Origin: Yersinia artesiana
GTDB taxonomy: Bacteria > Pseudomonadota > Gammaproteobacteria > Enterobacterales > Enterobacteriaceae
DNA: 64,000 nucleotides
Reading direction: 5' to 3'
Assembly (NCBI RefSeq): GCF_902726545.1
Contig: NZ_CACVAD010000005.1
Span: 62,001-126,000 of the forward strand
Positions 27,279 through 36,959 of this stretch are shown here, in pieces; the first letter of the stretch is position 1; each line of letters starts with the position of its first letter. A model generated the notes under the pieces. That model ran no database searches and had not been told where the DNA came from. It saw only the letters and a list, made by a program, of their open reading frames with translations. Both the position numbers and the translations under genes were made by a program.

Positions 27279-28403
27279 TTATGCTAAAGGTGTGATAGTA
27301 AAATTCAGTGTATCGCTATAACTGCCTTTGCCTGTGGTATCCGTACTGAACAGCGTTATATTAGGTTCCCAGCACATATCTGACATCACCTGATTATTAT
27401 CATTTTTCAATTGAATATATTTTTTGTCTTTGGGAAGCTCAAAATCTGCTCCGGAATTCTCATAACTACGCAACTCTACCTTGTAGTTAATAAAGTTATT
27501 TCCTTCTGGTTCTTTTAACTGAAAATGTTGATTGTTTAGTGCCAGTCCATTGATATTCGTGGCGCTAATCATATAACTATTATTTCGCGTAGCAATTGCG
27601 CGATAATTGAGACAGAAACGATTTTTTGCTGCATCGATAATTTGAGTGGGCAAACCACGATTGTTGGCAGTATTATCGAGTAGTTCATCCAGATCGAGTG
27701 TTTTTAATTGCCAGACGGCTGAGTCCATCCGGAATTTAGGATCAATTTTTAGTGCTTCTGGCGCGATATCTGCCTGAGGATCGAAGTCTCTGCATTGTGT
27801 GCCATCTGGGCTAAAAGAGACGCCCTTTGATGAGAGTACTGAGTAAGATTGCTCTTTATAACTGAACTCACCACCCACCGTGGCCGCGATACTAATATTA
27901 TTTAGCTTATTAGCGGAAATTTTGAAAGATACATTATAATTATTACTGAGTGATAATGACTGATTATCGAACTGTATTTCTTGAGCATTCTCCTTCGAAC
28001 CAGAAGGAATAATACCATTGAGCGAAATGTTACTGATTTCATTTAACTGAATAGTTGAATCTCGCGTACCATCAGCGTGATAAAAATAAAATGAAAGAAA
28101 CACACGATTAGGAGAGATTTTAATTAATTTCTTGCCAAAATAGTCACCATCAACTTTGATACCATTTTCTTTTAGCGCATAAGCTGCACCAACAGGAGCA
28201 AGCCCTGAACCGTCCATAAAACTAAGACCTTGCGTTTGAAAATAAATTTCTACGTTGTTATCGTCTAATAATTTTATCGAGCACTGGTTATAATTTATGC
28301 CCTTATTTTGGTTAGAGGTATAGAGTGTCATTTCACTATTTGCGTTGGCGGCAGGGAGTTGCACTAATAACAATATCCCCATTATTAATTTCTTATAGTT
28401 CAT
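27279..28403 (-). CDS. Putative tip adhesin/initiator of CS1-type fimbria
   Basis: The last gene of the fimbrial operon encodes 374 residues with an N-terminal signal peptide ending ANA. Cys residues are spaced as in disulfide-linked adhesin domains. Size and final position match CfaE/CooD-type tip subunits (CblD family), but the sequence is divergent and I see no diagnostic motif. I chose the Met at 28403 because the signal peptide follows it directly; a longer frame to 28460 overlaps the preceding gene. An atypical minor subunit is the alternative. Confidence 0.6.
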   Translation of the reverse strand: MNYKKLIMGILLLVQLPAANANSEMTLYTSNQNKGINYNQCSIKLLDDNNVEIYFQTQGLSFMDGSGLAPVGAAYALKENGIKVDGDYFGKKLIKISPNRVFLSFYFYHADGTRDSTIQLNEISNISLNGIIPSGSKENAQEIQFDNQSLSLSNNYNVSFKISANKLNNISIAATVGGEFSYKEQSYSVLSSKGVSFSPDGTQCRDFDPQADIAPEALKIDPKFRMDSAVWQLKTLDLDELLDNTANNRGLPTQIIDAAKNRFCLNYRAIATRNNSYMISATNINGLALNNQHFQLKEPEGNNFINYKVELRSYENSGADFELPKDKKYIQLKNDNNQVMSDMCWEPNITLFSTDTTGKGSYSDTLNFTITPLA

Positions 28404-28443
28404 ATTCACTTGATGGTCTCTCCATGACTGTCCGTTATTAGCC

Positions 28444-28956
28444 TCAGCTATTTGTTTCAAACAATAATGTTAGCTGGCCGTGATATTGACCGGCGATATC
28501 TGGCCCCTCGGGTGCCCGAGCGTAAATATTTAATAAAAGATCCGTTCTGGGATGACTTGAGGTGGCCTTAGCTACGTTGAAAGTTTCTGGCATTTGCGAT
28601 AACTCTCTTTTTGCGGCACCTATACCTGTTCCTGCTGCTACCGGGTAAACCAAGTAGATTGTCGCAGGATAAAACTCCTGAACAACACCGGTGTCACGGG
28701 TGAGAGTTAGCGGTTGTTTGACTGAAACACGGAAGCTTTCTTGCCGGCGCAGAGTTACAGCTATTGGGACGCTAGCCAAATAAAGCCCATTGTTCTTGGG
28801 ACTGCTTATTAGGTTAATGCTACGGGGTGTTTCAACCTCGATTCTGGGTTGTGCGGTGACCTCAAGTGCGACGTTAATATCCCCCAGAGGAATATCATCG
28901 GCTCTGACTTGGCTGGGGAGTAAGAGTAATATCAGCGCAATTTTTAGTGTGTTCAT
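28444..28956 (-). CDS. Putative CS1-type fimbrial minor pilin
   Basis: The 170-residue protein has a signal peptide (MNTLKIALILLLLPSQVRA) and an all-beta mature domain. ALEVTAQPRIEVETPRSINL parallels the start of the major pilin at 32734-33219, and both end in a Leu-rich strand (QLTLLFETN here, VLALELSET there). That suggests a paralogous CS1-family subunit, probably a minor pilin. It lies 13 bp after the second chaperone gene. Confidence 0.65.
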   Translation of the reverse strand: MNTLKIALILLLLPSQVRADDIPLGDINVALEVTAQPRIEVETPRSINLISSPKNNGLYLASVPIAVTLRRQESFRVSVKQPLTLTRDTGVVQEFYPATIYLVYPVAAGTGIGAAKRELSQMPETFNVAKATSSHPRTDLLLNIYARAPEGPDIAGQYHGQLTLLFETNS

Positions 28957-28969
28957 AGCGTTCCTTATT

Positions 28970-29614
28970 TTAGCCCGCAGGGCAACGCAAGTTGAAAGTT
29001 TTATCTTCGACCATTCCCTTCACTTCGCTGACAGCCAGTTGCCGTTGTTTATCGGGATAAAGATTAAAATCATCAATAACTCGGCCCTGAGCTTCTAATT
29101 GATACCATTGCAAGCGAGTATTACCGGTATTGTGTAATTCCACCGCGCCATTGATGCAGCGGTGTGTCCATTGATGCTGTTGGGATGCTGGCAGGTGCCT
29201 GATCAACCCCATATAACTGAGTTGCACACCTAATACGGCACCGTCCCCACTCACTTTTCGGCTATTTACCGGTATAACTGCTAATCGATAAACTTGCTCT
29301 TTATCCGGCGTACTCAGCGCTTTAAGTAATATCCTCCCACTCTGTTTCGGCCCCAGTGTCATTTTTGCTGGGGCGGCAAACAGGGCGGGTTGCAGTTGCT
29401 CGCCGACCGGGGTTAATGATTCCTGCTCAGGTGGTTCACCGGGGTTATTGAGCTGGTACAGTTGCACGGTGACGTATTCAGGTTCAGCGCCATGATTAGT
29501 GACTGTAACCACCGTACTTTCCTGCTGCACTTCCTGTACATGTGGCTGAATATCAATGACTGCAAAAGCAGCAAGGGGCAGGGCGCTAGCCGCAATGAAC
29601 AGTAAAGGTTTCAT
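28970..29614 (-). CDS. Fimbrial periplasmic chaperone (second of two)
   Basis: The 214-residue protein has a signal peptide ending AFA, then a beta-strand domain with VTVTNHGAEPEYVTVQLYQL and LGPKQSGRILLKAL, the pattern of CooB/CfaA-type pilus chaperones. GTG (29626) is an alternative start; the ATG at 29614 has GAGG upstream. It overlaps the preceding chaperone gene by 29 bp. Two adjacent chaperone genes are unusual for this fimbrial class. Confidence 0.8.
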   Translation of the reverse strand: MKPLLFIAASALPLAAFAVIDIQPHVQEVQQESTVVTVTNHGAEPEYVTVQLYQLNNPGEPPEQESLTPVGEQLQPALFAAPAKMTLGPKQSGRILLKALSTPDKEQVYRLAVIPVNSRKVSGDGAVLGVQLSYMGLIRHLPASQQHQWTHRCINGAVELHNTGNTRLQWYQLEAQGRVIDDFNLYPDKQRQLAVSEVKGMVEDKTFNLRCPAG

Positions 29615-30272
29615 TATCTGCCTCACCGGTAAGTTGTTTGGCTGACAGCGTGACGGGAGTGCCAGGGTAGAGATTCAGGCTATCTGTCAGTGTTGGGTTA
29701 TCACCCGATTTCAACTGTGCAAATTTGCTGTGAACGGTACCGGTGGAGTTGAGGGTAATGGTGCCATCAGGTGAACATTGATGCTGCCAGTGACGAGTTT
29801 GCGCAGCCAGAGAGGGAATATGATGAATAAGCACCCCGTAGCCAATACTGATGGTCACGGGGGCATGAATTTTCTTATTATCCTCTTTCTTGTTGATCGC
29901 TTTAACATCAACTACTGGGTTGATATACAAGCGATAAAGTGTTTCCTGTGCGGGCACTTTCAAAGGTAATAACTTAATGTCGCGTTTTTGCTTCGGGCCT
30001 AAGGTAATGCGGTTAGGATTGAAAATCATTTCAGGTTGAGTGATATCGCTTATCAGTGTTTTCAGTTCTGGACTGATTCCTGGGTTATCAACGCGCTGTA
30101 ATGTGATATCCAAATAAAGTGGTTTATCCCCGCTGTTATAAACCTGCACCGTGCGATGTTGATCCAACGCCTCTATCGTGGTGCGGGTGGGGATAGCCAC
30201 TAATTGCGCATAAGTGGCAGCAATAGGGGTAATCAATAAGGCAATTGCGGAGAATAAGTAAGCGTATTTCAT
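29586..30272 (-). CDS. Fimbrial periplasmic chaperone (first of two)
   Basis: The 228-residue protein has a signal peptide ending TYA and the chaperone blocks VQVYNSGDKPLYLDITLQ and LGPKQKRDIKLLPL. It is related to, but well diverged from, its downstream neighbour. The ATG at 30272 has AGGA at a good distance, while the one at 30278 directly abuts it. It follows the usher by 17 bp. Confidence 0.8.
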   Translation of the reverse strand: MKYAYLFSAIALLITPIAATYAQLVAIPTRTTIEALDQHRTVQVYNSGDKPLYLDITLQRVDNPGISPELKTLISDITQPEMIFNPNRITLGPKQKRDIKLLPLKVPAQETLYRLYINPVVDVKAINKKEDNKKIHAPVTISIGYGVLIHHIPSLAAQTRHWQHQCSPDGTITLNSTGTVHSKFAQLKSGDNPTLTDSLNLYPGTPVTLSAKQLTGEADNETFTVHCG

Positions 30273-30289
30273 AACCATTCCTGTTGATT

Positions 30290-32587
30290 TTAATCCAAAT
30301 GACAGCGGTAAATGTGATTGTGTTGCTGGCGCATATCACAGCGGTAACGAGCAGAAGCACTTTGAACCGTGATATTTTTTAGTATCACGCCCGATTGGAT
30401 AGAAAACAGCCCATTGGGGTGAACACTATCACCGGTTTCCTGGATAACCCCACTCACTGGCTGCCCCTGTGAGTCTTTAAGAAAACCGTTGTACAGCAGA
30501 TCTAAAGTGATGTTTGCCTGACTGGAAAAAACCTGACCCGGATGAGCGCGCAGGATATTGACCGGCAACCGAATGTTCATATCCAGATCACTGCGGTTGT
30601 TATGGGTGCGGATGAATAAACTGTCCTGGTAGCGGGGAATGGGGATTGCGTAGGTACCGCCGCCAGTTATCGGGTGGCCTTCTGCACTGAAGCTATAAGG
30701 TGTACCCGCCAGATCTGGTGTTTCTATCAGTAATGCGGTGCCACTGTAGCTACTGCGGCCAAGTGCAATACCTTGGGGGCTGATGGCCAGCATGCCGTTA
30801 TAGCTGAAACCCCCATTGGCTATCTTATTATCAATACCAAAACGTGCAGAGACATCGCCACGACTCCCTCTGCGACTGGCAAAACTACCCACGCTATTGG
30901 CTTTTCCACTGGTGCTACCATTAATACCAAAAGTGCTGGTACCGTAGTTATCACTAAACTCTTTTTGATAGCTGGCACTGGTCGTTAACTGTTGCCGGGT
31001 ATAGGCGCTGTTGATACTGGCGCTGCTTCTGAGGAAAGACAGGGTGGTATTGAGGAATATGCCGTAATTATTTTGGCTGTTCCATTGGCCGCCCTTTTGC
31101 ACGCCGAGTGACAGAGCAATGCCATATTGTGGTCGCCGCCAGTTCCAGCGACTTTGAATACGATGTTGTCTGCTATTTTTATATTGATTGAATTGATAAC
31201 TAAGTTGGGTTGGTCCAAAACGACGGCTATAAGAGGCTGAGGTGCTGCCCGCGTTTGGTGCGTATATTGATACATCCGGTGTTTGGTAACGAGCAACCGA
31301 TGCATACCCCAAATCAGAGTTCCCACCTGTTAAGCGCAAATATCCCCCACTGCGTTTTTCACCTGACATTATTCCCAGCGTTGGGGTGATATTCAGACTG
31401 GAAACGCCCAAAGGATGCGAGGCATTACCTTCTGCGGCCCAGTGGCTGGCGGTGTCTTTTAGTAGGGTGACATTAGTTTGCAGACTTTTCAGACTCATGC
31501 TGCGGCCAAATTGCATCAGATGAGGATGGCTACTGTTACGCACAGCACCTTTGCCAAGGGTCAGGAACCAGCCATTATTGGTTTGTGTACCAATATTACT
31601 GATGATTTGGCTTTCCTGATTGATGACTTTTCCGGTGCGATCCACTAAACGAATCTCAGCGGTGTAATAGCCGCCGGGGAGCTGGCTGTAATCAATTTCG
31701 TTACGGCCCAGTTGGGCTGGAATACGGCGGATCAGTTGACCGTCGCGGTAAATTTCAAAATCACCCTCGCTGGTGGCATATAGCACTAAGCTGCCTGCCG
31801 AGGGCTTATCAATGGCTAAATAGCTTTGGCTACCCAATGTGACGAATTGGTCTAAGGACGGATTGATTAGGGTATGAATACTACCCGCGCTGCTATCAAG
31901 ATTGTTTTGCCGGCCAGCGCGCAAATAGTGTGCCTGAAAGTTTTTTTGCAGATACCAGCTGCCGATGCCCATCTGGGTTTGTTGCTGATATTGCGATTGA
32001 TTGGCGAAAGCGTAATTATTCTTGGTTCGAGTGGTGTTATAGAACCAATGGGCAAAGCCAAATGATTGCCATGGCAGGCCAATATACCCCTGCCCACGTG
32101 CAGAAATAGCGCGGTAATTCTTGGCAGTCATACGCAGATCAACAGATTGGTTATGTACCAGCCCCCAAGTGGTGACCGGCATAAAATATCGATTGCTGTT
32201 ATTAGATATGGTAACAACATGATTGACTTTATCTACGGTGACGCGATGATCCGATAAGATATAGTCACAACCATTTTGGCATTGTAAATAAGGAATTTGC
32301 GGTAAAATATCGGCTAATAATGCAATGGATGATTCATCAATATGGTTATCGCGATATTGTTGTTGATCAAAGCTTAATTGTTGTTTCTCTTCTGAAAAGA
32401 ACAACGGGCTGGGCAGGGGGTTTCCATCTAATATACCCAGTAATTGCCGTGTATTATGTTCTTCGGCGGCAGAAAAACCAGCAGGAACTAAATATTCAAT
32501 GGTTATATCTTCGTTACCGGATGAATTAAATGAAACAAGCGATAAAGCAAGTGCGGTAGCCTTGTTAATTATTAGCGATTTTTTCAT
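30290..32587 (-). CDS. Fimbrial outer-membrane usher, CS1/alpha type
   Basis: The 765-residue protein has a signal sequence, then an N-terminal domain, a long beta-barrel middle and a C-terminal domain with two Cys (SARYRCDMRQ, HIYRCHLD). Size and the plug-like block GDFEIYRDGQLIRRIP match CooC/TcfC-type ushers, which are shorter than classical FimD ushers. The ATG at 32587 gives a plausible signal peptide. It lies 147 bp downstream of the major pilin gene. Confidence 0.8.
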   Translation of the reverse strand: MKKSLIINKATALALSLVSFNSSGNEDITIEYLVPAGFSAAEEHNTRQLLGILDGNPLPSPLFFSEEKQQLSFDQQQYRDNHIDESSIALLADILPQIPYLQCQNGCDYILSDHRVTVDKVNHVVTISNNSNRYFMPVTTWGLVHNQSVDLRMTAKNYRAISARGQGYIGLPWQSFGFAHWFYNTTRTKNNYAFANQSQYQQQTQMGIGSWYLQKNFQAHYLRAGRQNNLDSSAGSIHTLINPSLDQFVTLGSQSYLAIDKPSAGSLVLYATSEGDFEIYRDGQLIRRIPAQLGRNEIDYSQLPGGYYTAEIRLVDRTGKVINQESQIISNIGTQTNNGWFLTLGKGAVRNSSHPHLMQFGRSMSLKSLQTNVTLLKDTASHWAAEGNASHPLGVSSLNITPTLGIMSGEKRSGGYLRLTGGNSDLGYASVARYQTPDVSIYAPNAGSTSASYSRRFGPTQLSYQFNQYKNSRQHRIQSRWNWRRPQYGIALSLGVQKGGQWNSQNNYGIFLNTTLSFLRSSASINSAYTRQQLTTSASYQKEFSDNYGTSTFGINGSTSGKANSVGSFASRRGSRGDVSARFGIDNKIANGGFSYNGMLAISPQGIALGRSSYSGTALLIETPDLAGTPYSFSAEGHPITGGGTYAIPIPRYQDSLFIRTHNNRSDLDMNIRLPVNILRAHPGQVFSSQANITLDLLYNGFLKDSQGQPVSGVIQETGDSVHPNGLFSIQSGVILKNITVQSASARYRCDMRQQHNHIYRCHLD

Positions 32588-32733
32588 TGGATTCCATTCC
32601 ATAACTTGCCGTATAAAAATATTTCATTTAATGATTTTTTTGATACTATTTTCATTTATTTAAATGCTATATACAGCTAAGGTTACCCTAGCTGTATATA
32701 TTAAATACTCAGGAATGATAACTGTTTATTTGA

Positions 32734-33219
32734 TTACGGCGTTTCTGAAAGCTCTAATGCTAAAACACCTTCATATGTACCTGTGGTGGTTGACGGTGAT
32801 TTATCAGCAACTATCTTCAACACAATATCTGTTGTTCCATTAGTCAAAACAAAATCTTGCCCTCCGGCTGTTATCGAAGCACCTGTCTGTATATTTTCGC
32901 CTCCTAGCGTCACTACATTAATTGGTAGTGTGCTCTGGTTGTCTGTATTATGTCGCAGCTGTAAAGCATTTTTAGCCCTAACATTAACACTCTTATTACC
33001 ATTTCCCTTTAAAGTAACTGCTTGTGTATACATATACTTAGAGTCATCGTTAGGGTCGGCAGCAAGTTTTGCATTACTTAAATCGACACCAGCACTCTGT
33101 GGAATCATGTTTACTTTATGCGGAATTTCTGCCGTAACATTAATATCCATATCTACCGCATTAGCACTGCCACTAGCCAAGATAGCCATAGTCATCATTG
33201 AAAGTAGTGTCTTTTTCAT
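32734..33219 (-). CDS. CS1-type fimbrial major pilin
   Basis: The 161-residue protein has a clear signal peptide (MKKTLLSMMTMAILASGSANA) and a mature domain beginning VDMDINVTAEIPHKV, the N-terminal pattern of CS1-family pilins. There are no Cys pairs, as expected for this class. It is the first gene of the operon, and the 147-bp gap before the usher would allow higher pilin expression. Confidence 0.8.
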   Translation of the reverse strand: MKKTLLSMMTMAILASGSANAVDMDINVTAEIPHKVNMIPQSAGVDLSNAKLAADPNDDSKYMYTQAVTLKGNGNKSVNVRAKNALQLRHNTDNQSTLPINVVTLGGENIQTGASITAGGQDFVLTNGTTDIVLKIVADKSPSTTTGTYEGVLALELSETP

Positions 33220-33781
33220 CGTAAATATCCAATAGTCCGTTATGTGTTATACGAGAGCCTTATCCATAAATGGAAAGGAGTTAATAATACGAATGGCTTA
33301 TATGTGTATGTGGCAATGATAACGAGGGCGTTAAGTAGTTGCGTTAATACACCCATCCGTAAGCCGGAAAGAACACTAGCATTTTAAATGTCATTATTTC
33401 AAGTAAGAGTTAGTCCTATTTTATTGGGTTCAAATTATTCTATTATTCAATATGATAAATAATCTATCATTATGCTTTGTGGATGTTATTAATGATTGGT
33501 TGGTATTTAAGTTAAATTAACTTTGAAATTATCTTCGTGGCGGGTTTGTTTTTTAAGGAAATAAATAGTCATTATTCACTAATAAGTGTTATTTAAAACG
33601 CTAACCTGTCTGACACATATTTGACTCGGTATTTTCATTGTTTTGTCACTTTTCTGTAATGTGAAGGTTATATTTCTGTCATGAAAAGGTGTCATGTTTG
33701 CTTCCGAACAAAAACTGATTTATTTCGCTCATCCGCGTAATTCATTGAGATGAGCCATACAGATTTATTCAGGGGCCAGAT
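33220..33781. promoter_or_regulatory. Divergent promoter region between fimbrial operon and ugpB
   Basis: The region is strongly AT-rich for about 280 bp (33360-33640), which fits H-NS control of the fimbrial operon. The ugpB-proximal end carries tandem Pho boxes (33643-33682). I see no further reading frame or RNA. Confidence 0.5.
33643..33682 (+). promoter_or_regulatory. Tandem PhoB boxes upstream of ugpB
   Basis: Half-sites TGTCA (33644), TGTAA (33655), GTTAT (33666) and TGTCA (33677) recur with an exact 11-bp period. TTGTCAC-TTTT-CTGTAAT at 33643-33660 fits the 18-bp Pho box. This agrees with the phosphate-starvation control known for ugp in E. coli. Confidence 0.75.
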
Positions 33782-35101
33782 ATGTTTAACAATACTGTTC
33801 GTAAAACGTCGATTTGTGTTGCGCTGACTTTGGCATTCAGTGCCAATGCGATGGCGGTAACTGAAATTCCTTTCTGGCATTCAATGGAAGGGGAGTTAGG
33901 CGTAGAAGTTAACTCGTTAGCTGATCGCTTTAACCAGTCGCATAGCGATTATAAAATTGTGCCGGTCTATAAAGGCAACTACGAACAAAATCTGGCGGCG
34001 GGTATTGCTGCTTTCCGTTCAGGGAAAGCACCAGCTATTTTGCAGGTTTATGAAGTTGGTACCGCCACCATGATGGCGAGTAAGGCGATTAAGCCGGTAT
34101 TCCAGGTATTTAAAGACGCCAATATTAATTTTGATGAATCAGTTTTCGTCCCAACGGTTGCGGGTTATTACACTGATGCTAAAACTGGCCACTTATTATC
34201 TCAGCCATTTAACAGCTCCACGCCGGTGTTGTATTACAACAAAGATGCTTTCAAAAAAGCAGGTTTGAATCCAGATCAACCACCTAAAACCTGGCAAGAA
34301 TTGGCCGAAGATACCGCTAAATTACGTGCCGCAGGATCAAGTTGTGGTTATGCCAGCGGCTGGCAGGGGTGGATTCAAATTGAAAACTTCAGTGCCTGGC
34401 ATGGTCAGCCAATTGCCAGCCGTAATAATGGTTTTGATGGCACCGATGCGGTATTGGAATTTAATCAGCCTTTGCAAGTTAAGCATATTCAATTGCTGTC
34501 TGATATGAACAAGAAAGGTGATTTCACCTATTTTGGCCGCAAAGATGAATCGACTGCCAAGTTTTATAACGGTGATTGCGCTATTACCACCGCCTCTTCC
34601 GGATCACTTGCGGATATTCGCCATTACGCCAAATTTAATTACGGTGTTGGCATGATGCCTTATGACGCAGATGCCAAAAATGCCCCACAAAACGCCATTA
34701 TTGGCGGTGCCAGCCTGTGGGTGATGGATGGGAAAGACAAAGATACTTATAAGGGCGTAGCTGAATTCCTACAATTCCTGACCCAGCCGGAAATTGCTGC
34801 TGAATGGCACCAGAAAACAGGCTACTTGCCTATCACCACCGCCGCTTATGAGCTGACCAAGCAACAGGGCTTCTATGACAAGAATCCAGGTGCTGATGTC
34901 GCCACTCGCCAAATGCTGAATAAGCCGCCATTGCCGTACACCAAGGGCTTGCGTCTGGGCAATATGCCGCAGATTCGCACGGTGGTAGATGAAGAGCTGG
35001 AAGGTGTTTGGACTGGCAAGAAAACGCCACAGCAAGCATTAGATACCGCTGTGTCACGAGGTGATGTGTTGCTGCGTCGTTTCGAGCAAGCCAACAAGTA
35101 A
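33782..35101 (+). CDS. ugpB: sn-Glycerol-3-phosphate-binding periplasmic protein UgpB
   Basis: UgpB is the periplasmic receptor of the Ugp importer for glycerol-3-phosphate and glycerophosphodiesters. The 439-residue protein has a signal peptide of about 25 residues ending AMA, then [13 protein letters not shown], typical of Ugp[14 protein letters not shown] is a further family block. An AGGGGCC Shine-Dalgarno precedes the start. A perfect hairpin follows, separating it from ugpA. Confidence 0.95.
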   Translation: MFNNTVRKTSICVALTLAFSANAMAVTEIPFWHSMEGELGVEVNSLADRFNQSHSDYKIVPVYKGNYEQNLAAGIAAFRSGKAPAILQVYEVGTATMMASKAIKPVFQVFKDANINFDESVFVPTVAGYYTDAKTGHLLSQPFNSSTPVLYYNKDAFKKAGLNPDQPPKTWQELAEDTAKLRAAGSSCGYASGWQGWIQIENFSAWHGQPIASRNNGFDGTDAVLEFNQPLQVKHIQLLSDMNKKGDFTYFGRKDESTAKFYNGDCAITTASSGSLADIRHYAKFNYGVGMMPYDADAKNAPQNAIIGGASLWVMDGKDKDTYKGVAEFLQFLTQPEIAAEWHQKTGYLPITTAAYELTKQQGFYDKNPGADVATRQMLNKPPLPYTKGLRLGNMPQIRTVVDEELEGVWTGKKTPQQALDTAVSRGDVLLRRFEQANK

Positions 35102-35122
35102 TATTATTTGGCTACTTTACTT

Positions 35123-35159
35123 GCCAGTTTGGGTGAGATGTTTTGGTACCCAAACTGGC
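35123..35159 (+). other. Intercistronic hairpin between ugpB and ugpA
   Basis: GCCAGTTTGGGT and ACCCAAACTGGC form a perfect 12-bp stem with a 13-nt loop, 21 bp after the ugpB stop. No T run follows, so it more likely stabilises the ugpB end of the message than terminates it. Confidence 0.75.
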
Positions 35160-35223
35160 TGTATTCGTCAGGCCAATGACTCTGTGTTGCCATTAGCATT
35201 TTGTTCGATAAACGGTTAATTTT

Positions 35224-36111
35224 ATGTCATCTTCCCGTCCCGGTTTTTCCTGTAGTTGGTTACCTTACCTGCTGGTATTACCGCAACTGGCTATTACCGC
35301 CGTTTTCTTCCTGTGGCCCGCCGGTGAAGCGCTGTGGTATTCAGTACAAATGCTCGATCCATTCGGCCTTTCCAGCGAATTTGTTGGGCTGAGTAACTTT
35401 ATTGCGCTGTTTCACGATGAATACTATTTGGCCTCGTTTTACACCACACTGATTTTCAGTTCACTGGTGGCGGGGATAGGCCTGGTGGTGTCGCTATTTC
35501 TGGCGGCGATGGTGGATTATGTGCTGCGCGGCAGCCGTATCTATCAAACTTTAATGATTCTGCCTTATGCCGTAGCCCCCGCAGTGGCGGCAGTGTTGTG
35601 GATCTTTTTGTTCAATCCCGGTCTGGGGTTGATCACTCATTTTCTGGCTTCACTCGGCTACAACTGGAATCACGCCCAAAATAGTGGGCAGGCGATGTTT
35701 CTGGTGGTATTGGCGTCGGTGTGGAAGCAAATCAGTTATAACTTTTTGTTTTTCCTTGCTGCACTGCAATCCATCCCGCGCTCATTAGTTGAAGCCGCAG
35801 CTATTGACGGAGCCGGGCCAGTGCGCCGCTTCTTCAATCTGGTGTTGCCGCTGATTTCGCCAGTGAGCTTCTTCCTGCTGGTGGTGAATCTGGTCTATGC
35901 CTTCTTCGATACTTTCCCGGTCATTGATGCTGCAACCGGCGGTGGCCCGATGCAGGCGACCACCACCCTGATTTATAAAATTTATCGCGAAGGCTTTGCC
36001 GGATTGGATTTATCCAGTTCCGCCGCTCAGTCGGTTGTGCTGATGTTGCTGGTGATTGGCCTGACGGTTATCCAGTTCCGCTTTGTTGAGCGTAAGGTGC
36101 GTTACCAATGA
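35224..36111 (+). CDS. ugpA: Glycerol-3-phosphate ABC permease UgpA
   Basis: The 295-residue inner-membrane permease has six hydrophobic segments and the EAA loop [19 protein letters not shown], which contacts UgpC. It overlaps ugpE by 4 bp. Confidence 0.95.
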   Translation: MSSSRPGFSCSWLPYLLVLPQLAITAVFFLWPAGEALWYSVQMLDPFGLSSEFVGLSNFIALFHDEYYLASFYTTLIFSSLVAGIGLVVSLFLAAMVDYVLRGSRIYQTLMILPYAVAPAVAAVLWIFLFNPGLGLITHFLASLGYNWNHAQNSGQAMFLVVLASVWKQISYNFLFFLAALQSIPRSLVEAAAIDGAGPVRRFFNLVLPLISPVSFFLLVVNLVYAFFDTFPVIDAATGGGPMQATTTLIYKIYREGFAGLDLSSSAAQSVVLMLLVIGLTVIQFRFVERKVRYQ

Positions 36112-36953
36112 TTGAAAATCGCCGTGGGCTGGATATCTTTTGCCACGTCATGCTGATTATCGGCGTGCTGTTGATTCTGTTCCCGCTGTACGTGGCTTTT
36201 GTGGCGGCGTCTTTGGATGATACCCAGGTGTTTCAGGTGCCAATGACCCTGATCCCTGGGCCGCATTTATGGCAGAACATCAGCCATATTTGGCATGCTG
36301 GTGTGGGCAATAACAGCGCGCCTTTTGGGCTGATGTTGTTTAATAGTTTCGTGATGGCGTTGGCGATTACCGTCGGCAAAATCACGGTGTCAATGCTGTC
36401 TGCCTATGCCATCGTCTATTTCCGTTTCCCGCTACGTAATCTGTTCTTCTGGCTAATTTTTCTCACCTTAATGCTACCGGTGGAGGTGCGAATTTTCCCG
36501 ACGATTCAGGTGATTGCCAACCTGAATATGTTAGATAGCTACACCGGCCTGACTCTGCCGCTGATGGCATCCGCTACCGCCACTTTCTTATTCCGCCAGT
36601 TCTTTATGACCTTGCCAGATGAGCTATTGGAAGCGGCGCGCATTGATGGGGCGGGCGCTATGCGCTTTTTCTGGGATATCGTTTTGCCGCTATCGAAAAC
36701 CAATTTGGCAGCGCTGTTTGTTATCACTTTTATCTATGGTTGGAACCAATATCTCTGGCCAATCCTGATTACCAGCGATGCTTCTATGGGCACGGCGGTG
36801 GCGGGAATCAGAAGCATGATTTCCAGCTCAGGCGCTCCAACTCAGTGGAATCAGGTGATGGCAGCGATGATTTTGACTTTAATTCCACCGGTTGCGGTGG
36901 TCCTTTTGATGCAGCGTTGGTTTGTACGCGGTCTGGTAGACAGTGAGAAGTAA
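36108..36953 (+). CDS. ugpE: Glycerol-3-phosphate ABC permease UgpE
   Basis: The 281-residue permease has six membrane segments and the EAA loop [18 protein letters not shown]. It forms the channel with UgpA. ugpC starts 6 bp after its stop. Confidence 0.95.
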   Translation: MIENRRGLDIFCHVMLIIGVLLILFPLYVAFVAASLDDTQVFQVPMTLIPGPHLWQNISHIWHAGVGNNSAPFGLMLFNSFVMALAITVGKITVSMLSAYAIVYFRFPLRNLFFWLIFLTLMLPVEVRIFPTIQVIANLNMLDSYTGLTLPLMASATATFLFRQFFMTLPDELLEAARIDGAGAMRFFWDIVLPLSKTNLAALFVITFIYGWNQYLWPILITSDASMGTAVAGIRSMISSSGAPTQWNQVMAAMILTLIPPVAVVLLMQRWFVRGLVDSEK

Positions 36954-36959
36954 TCTGAT

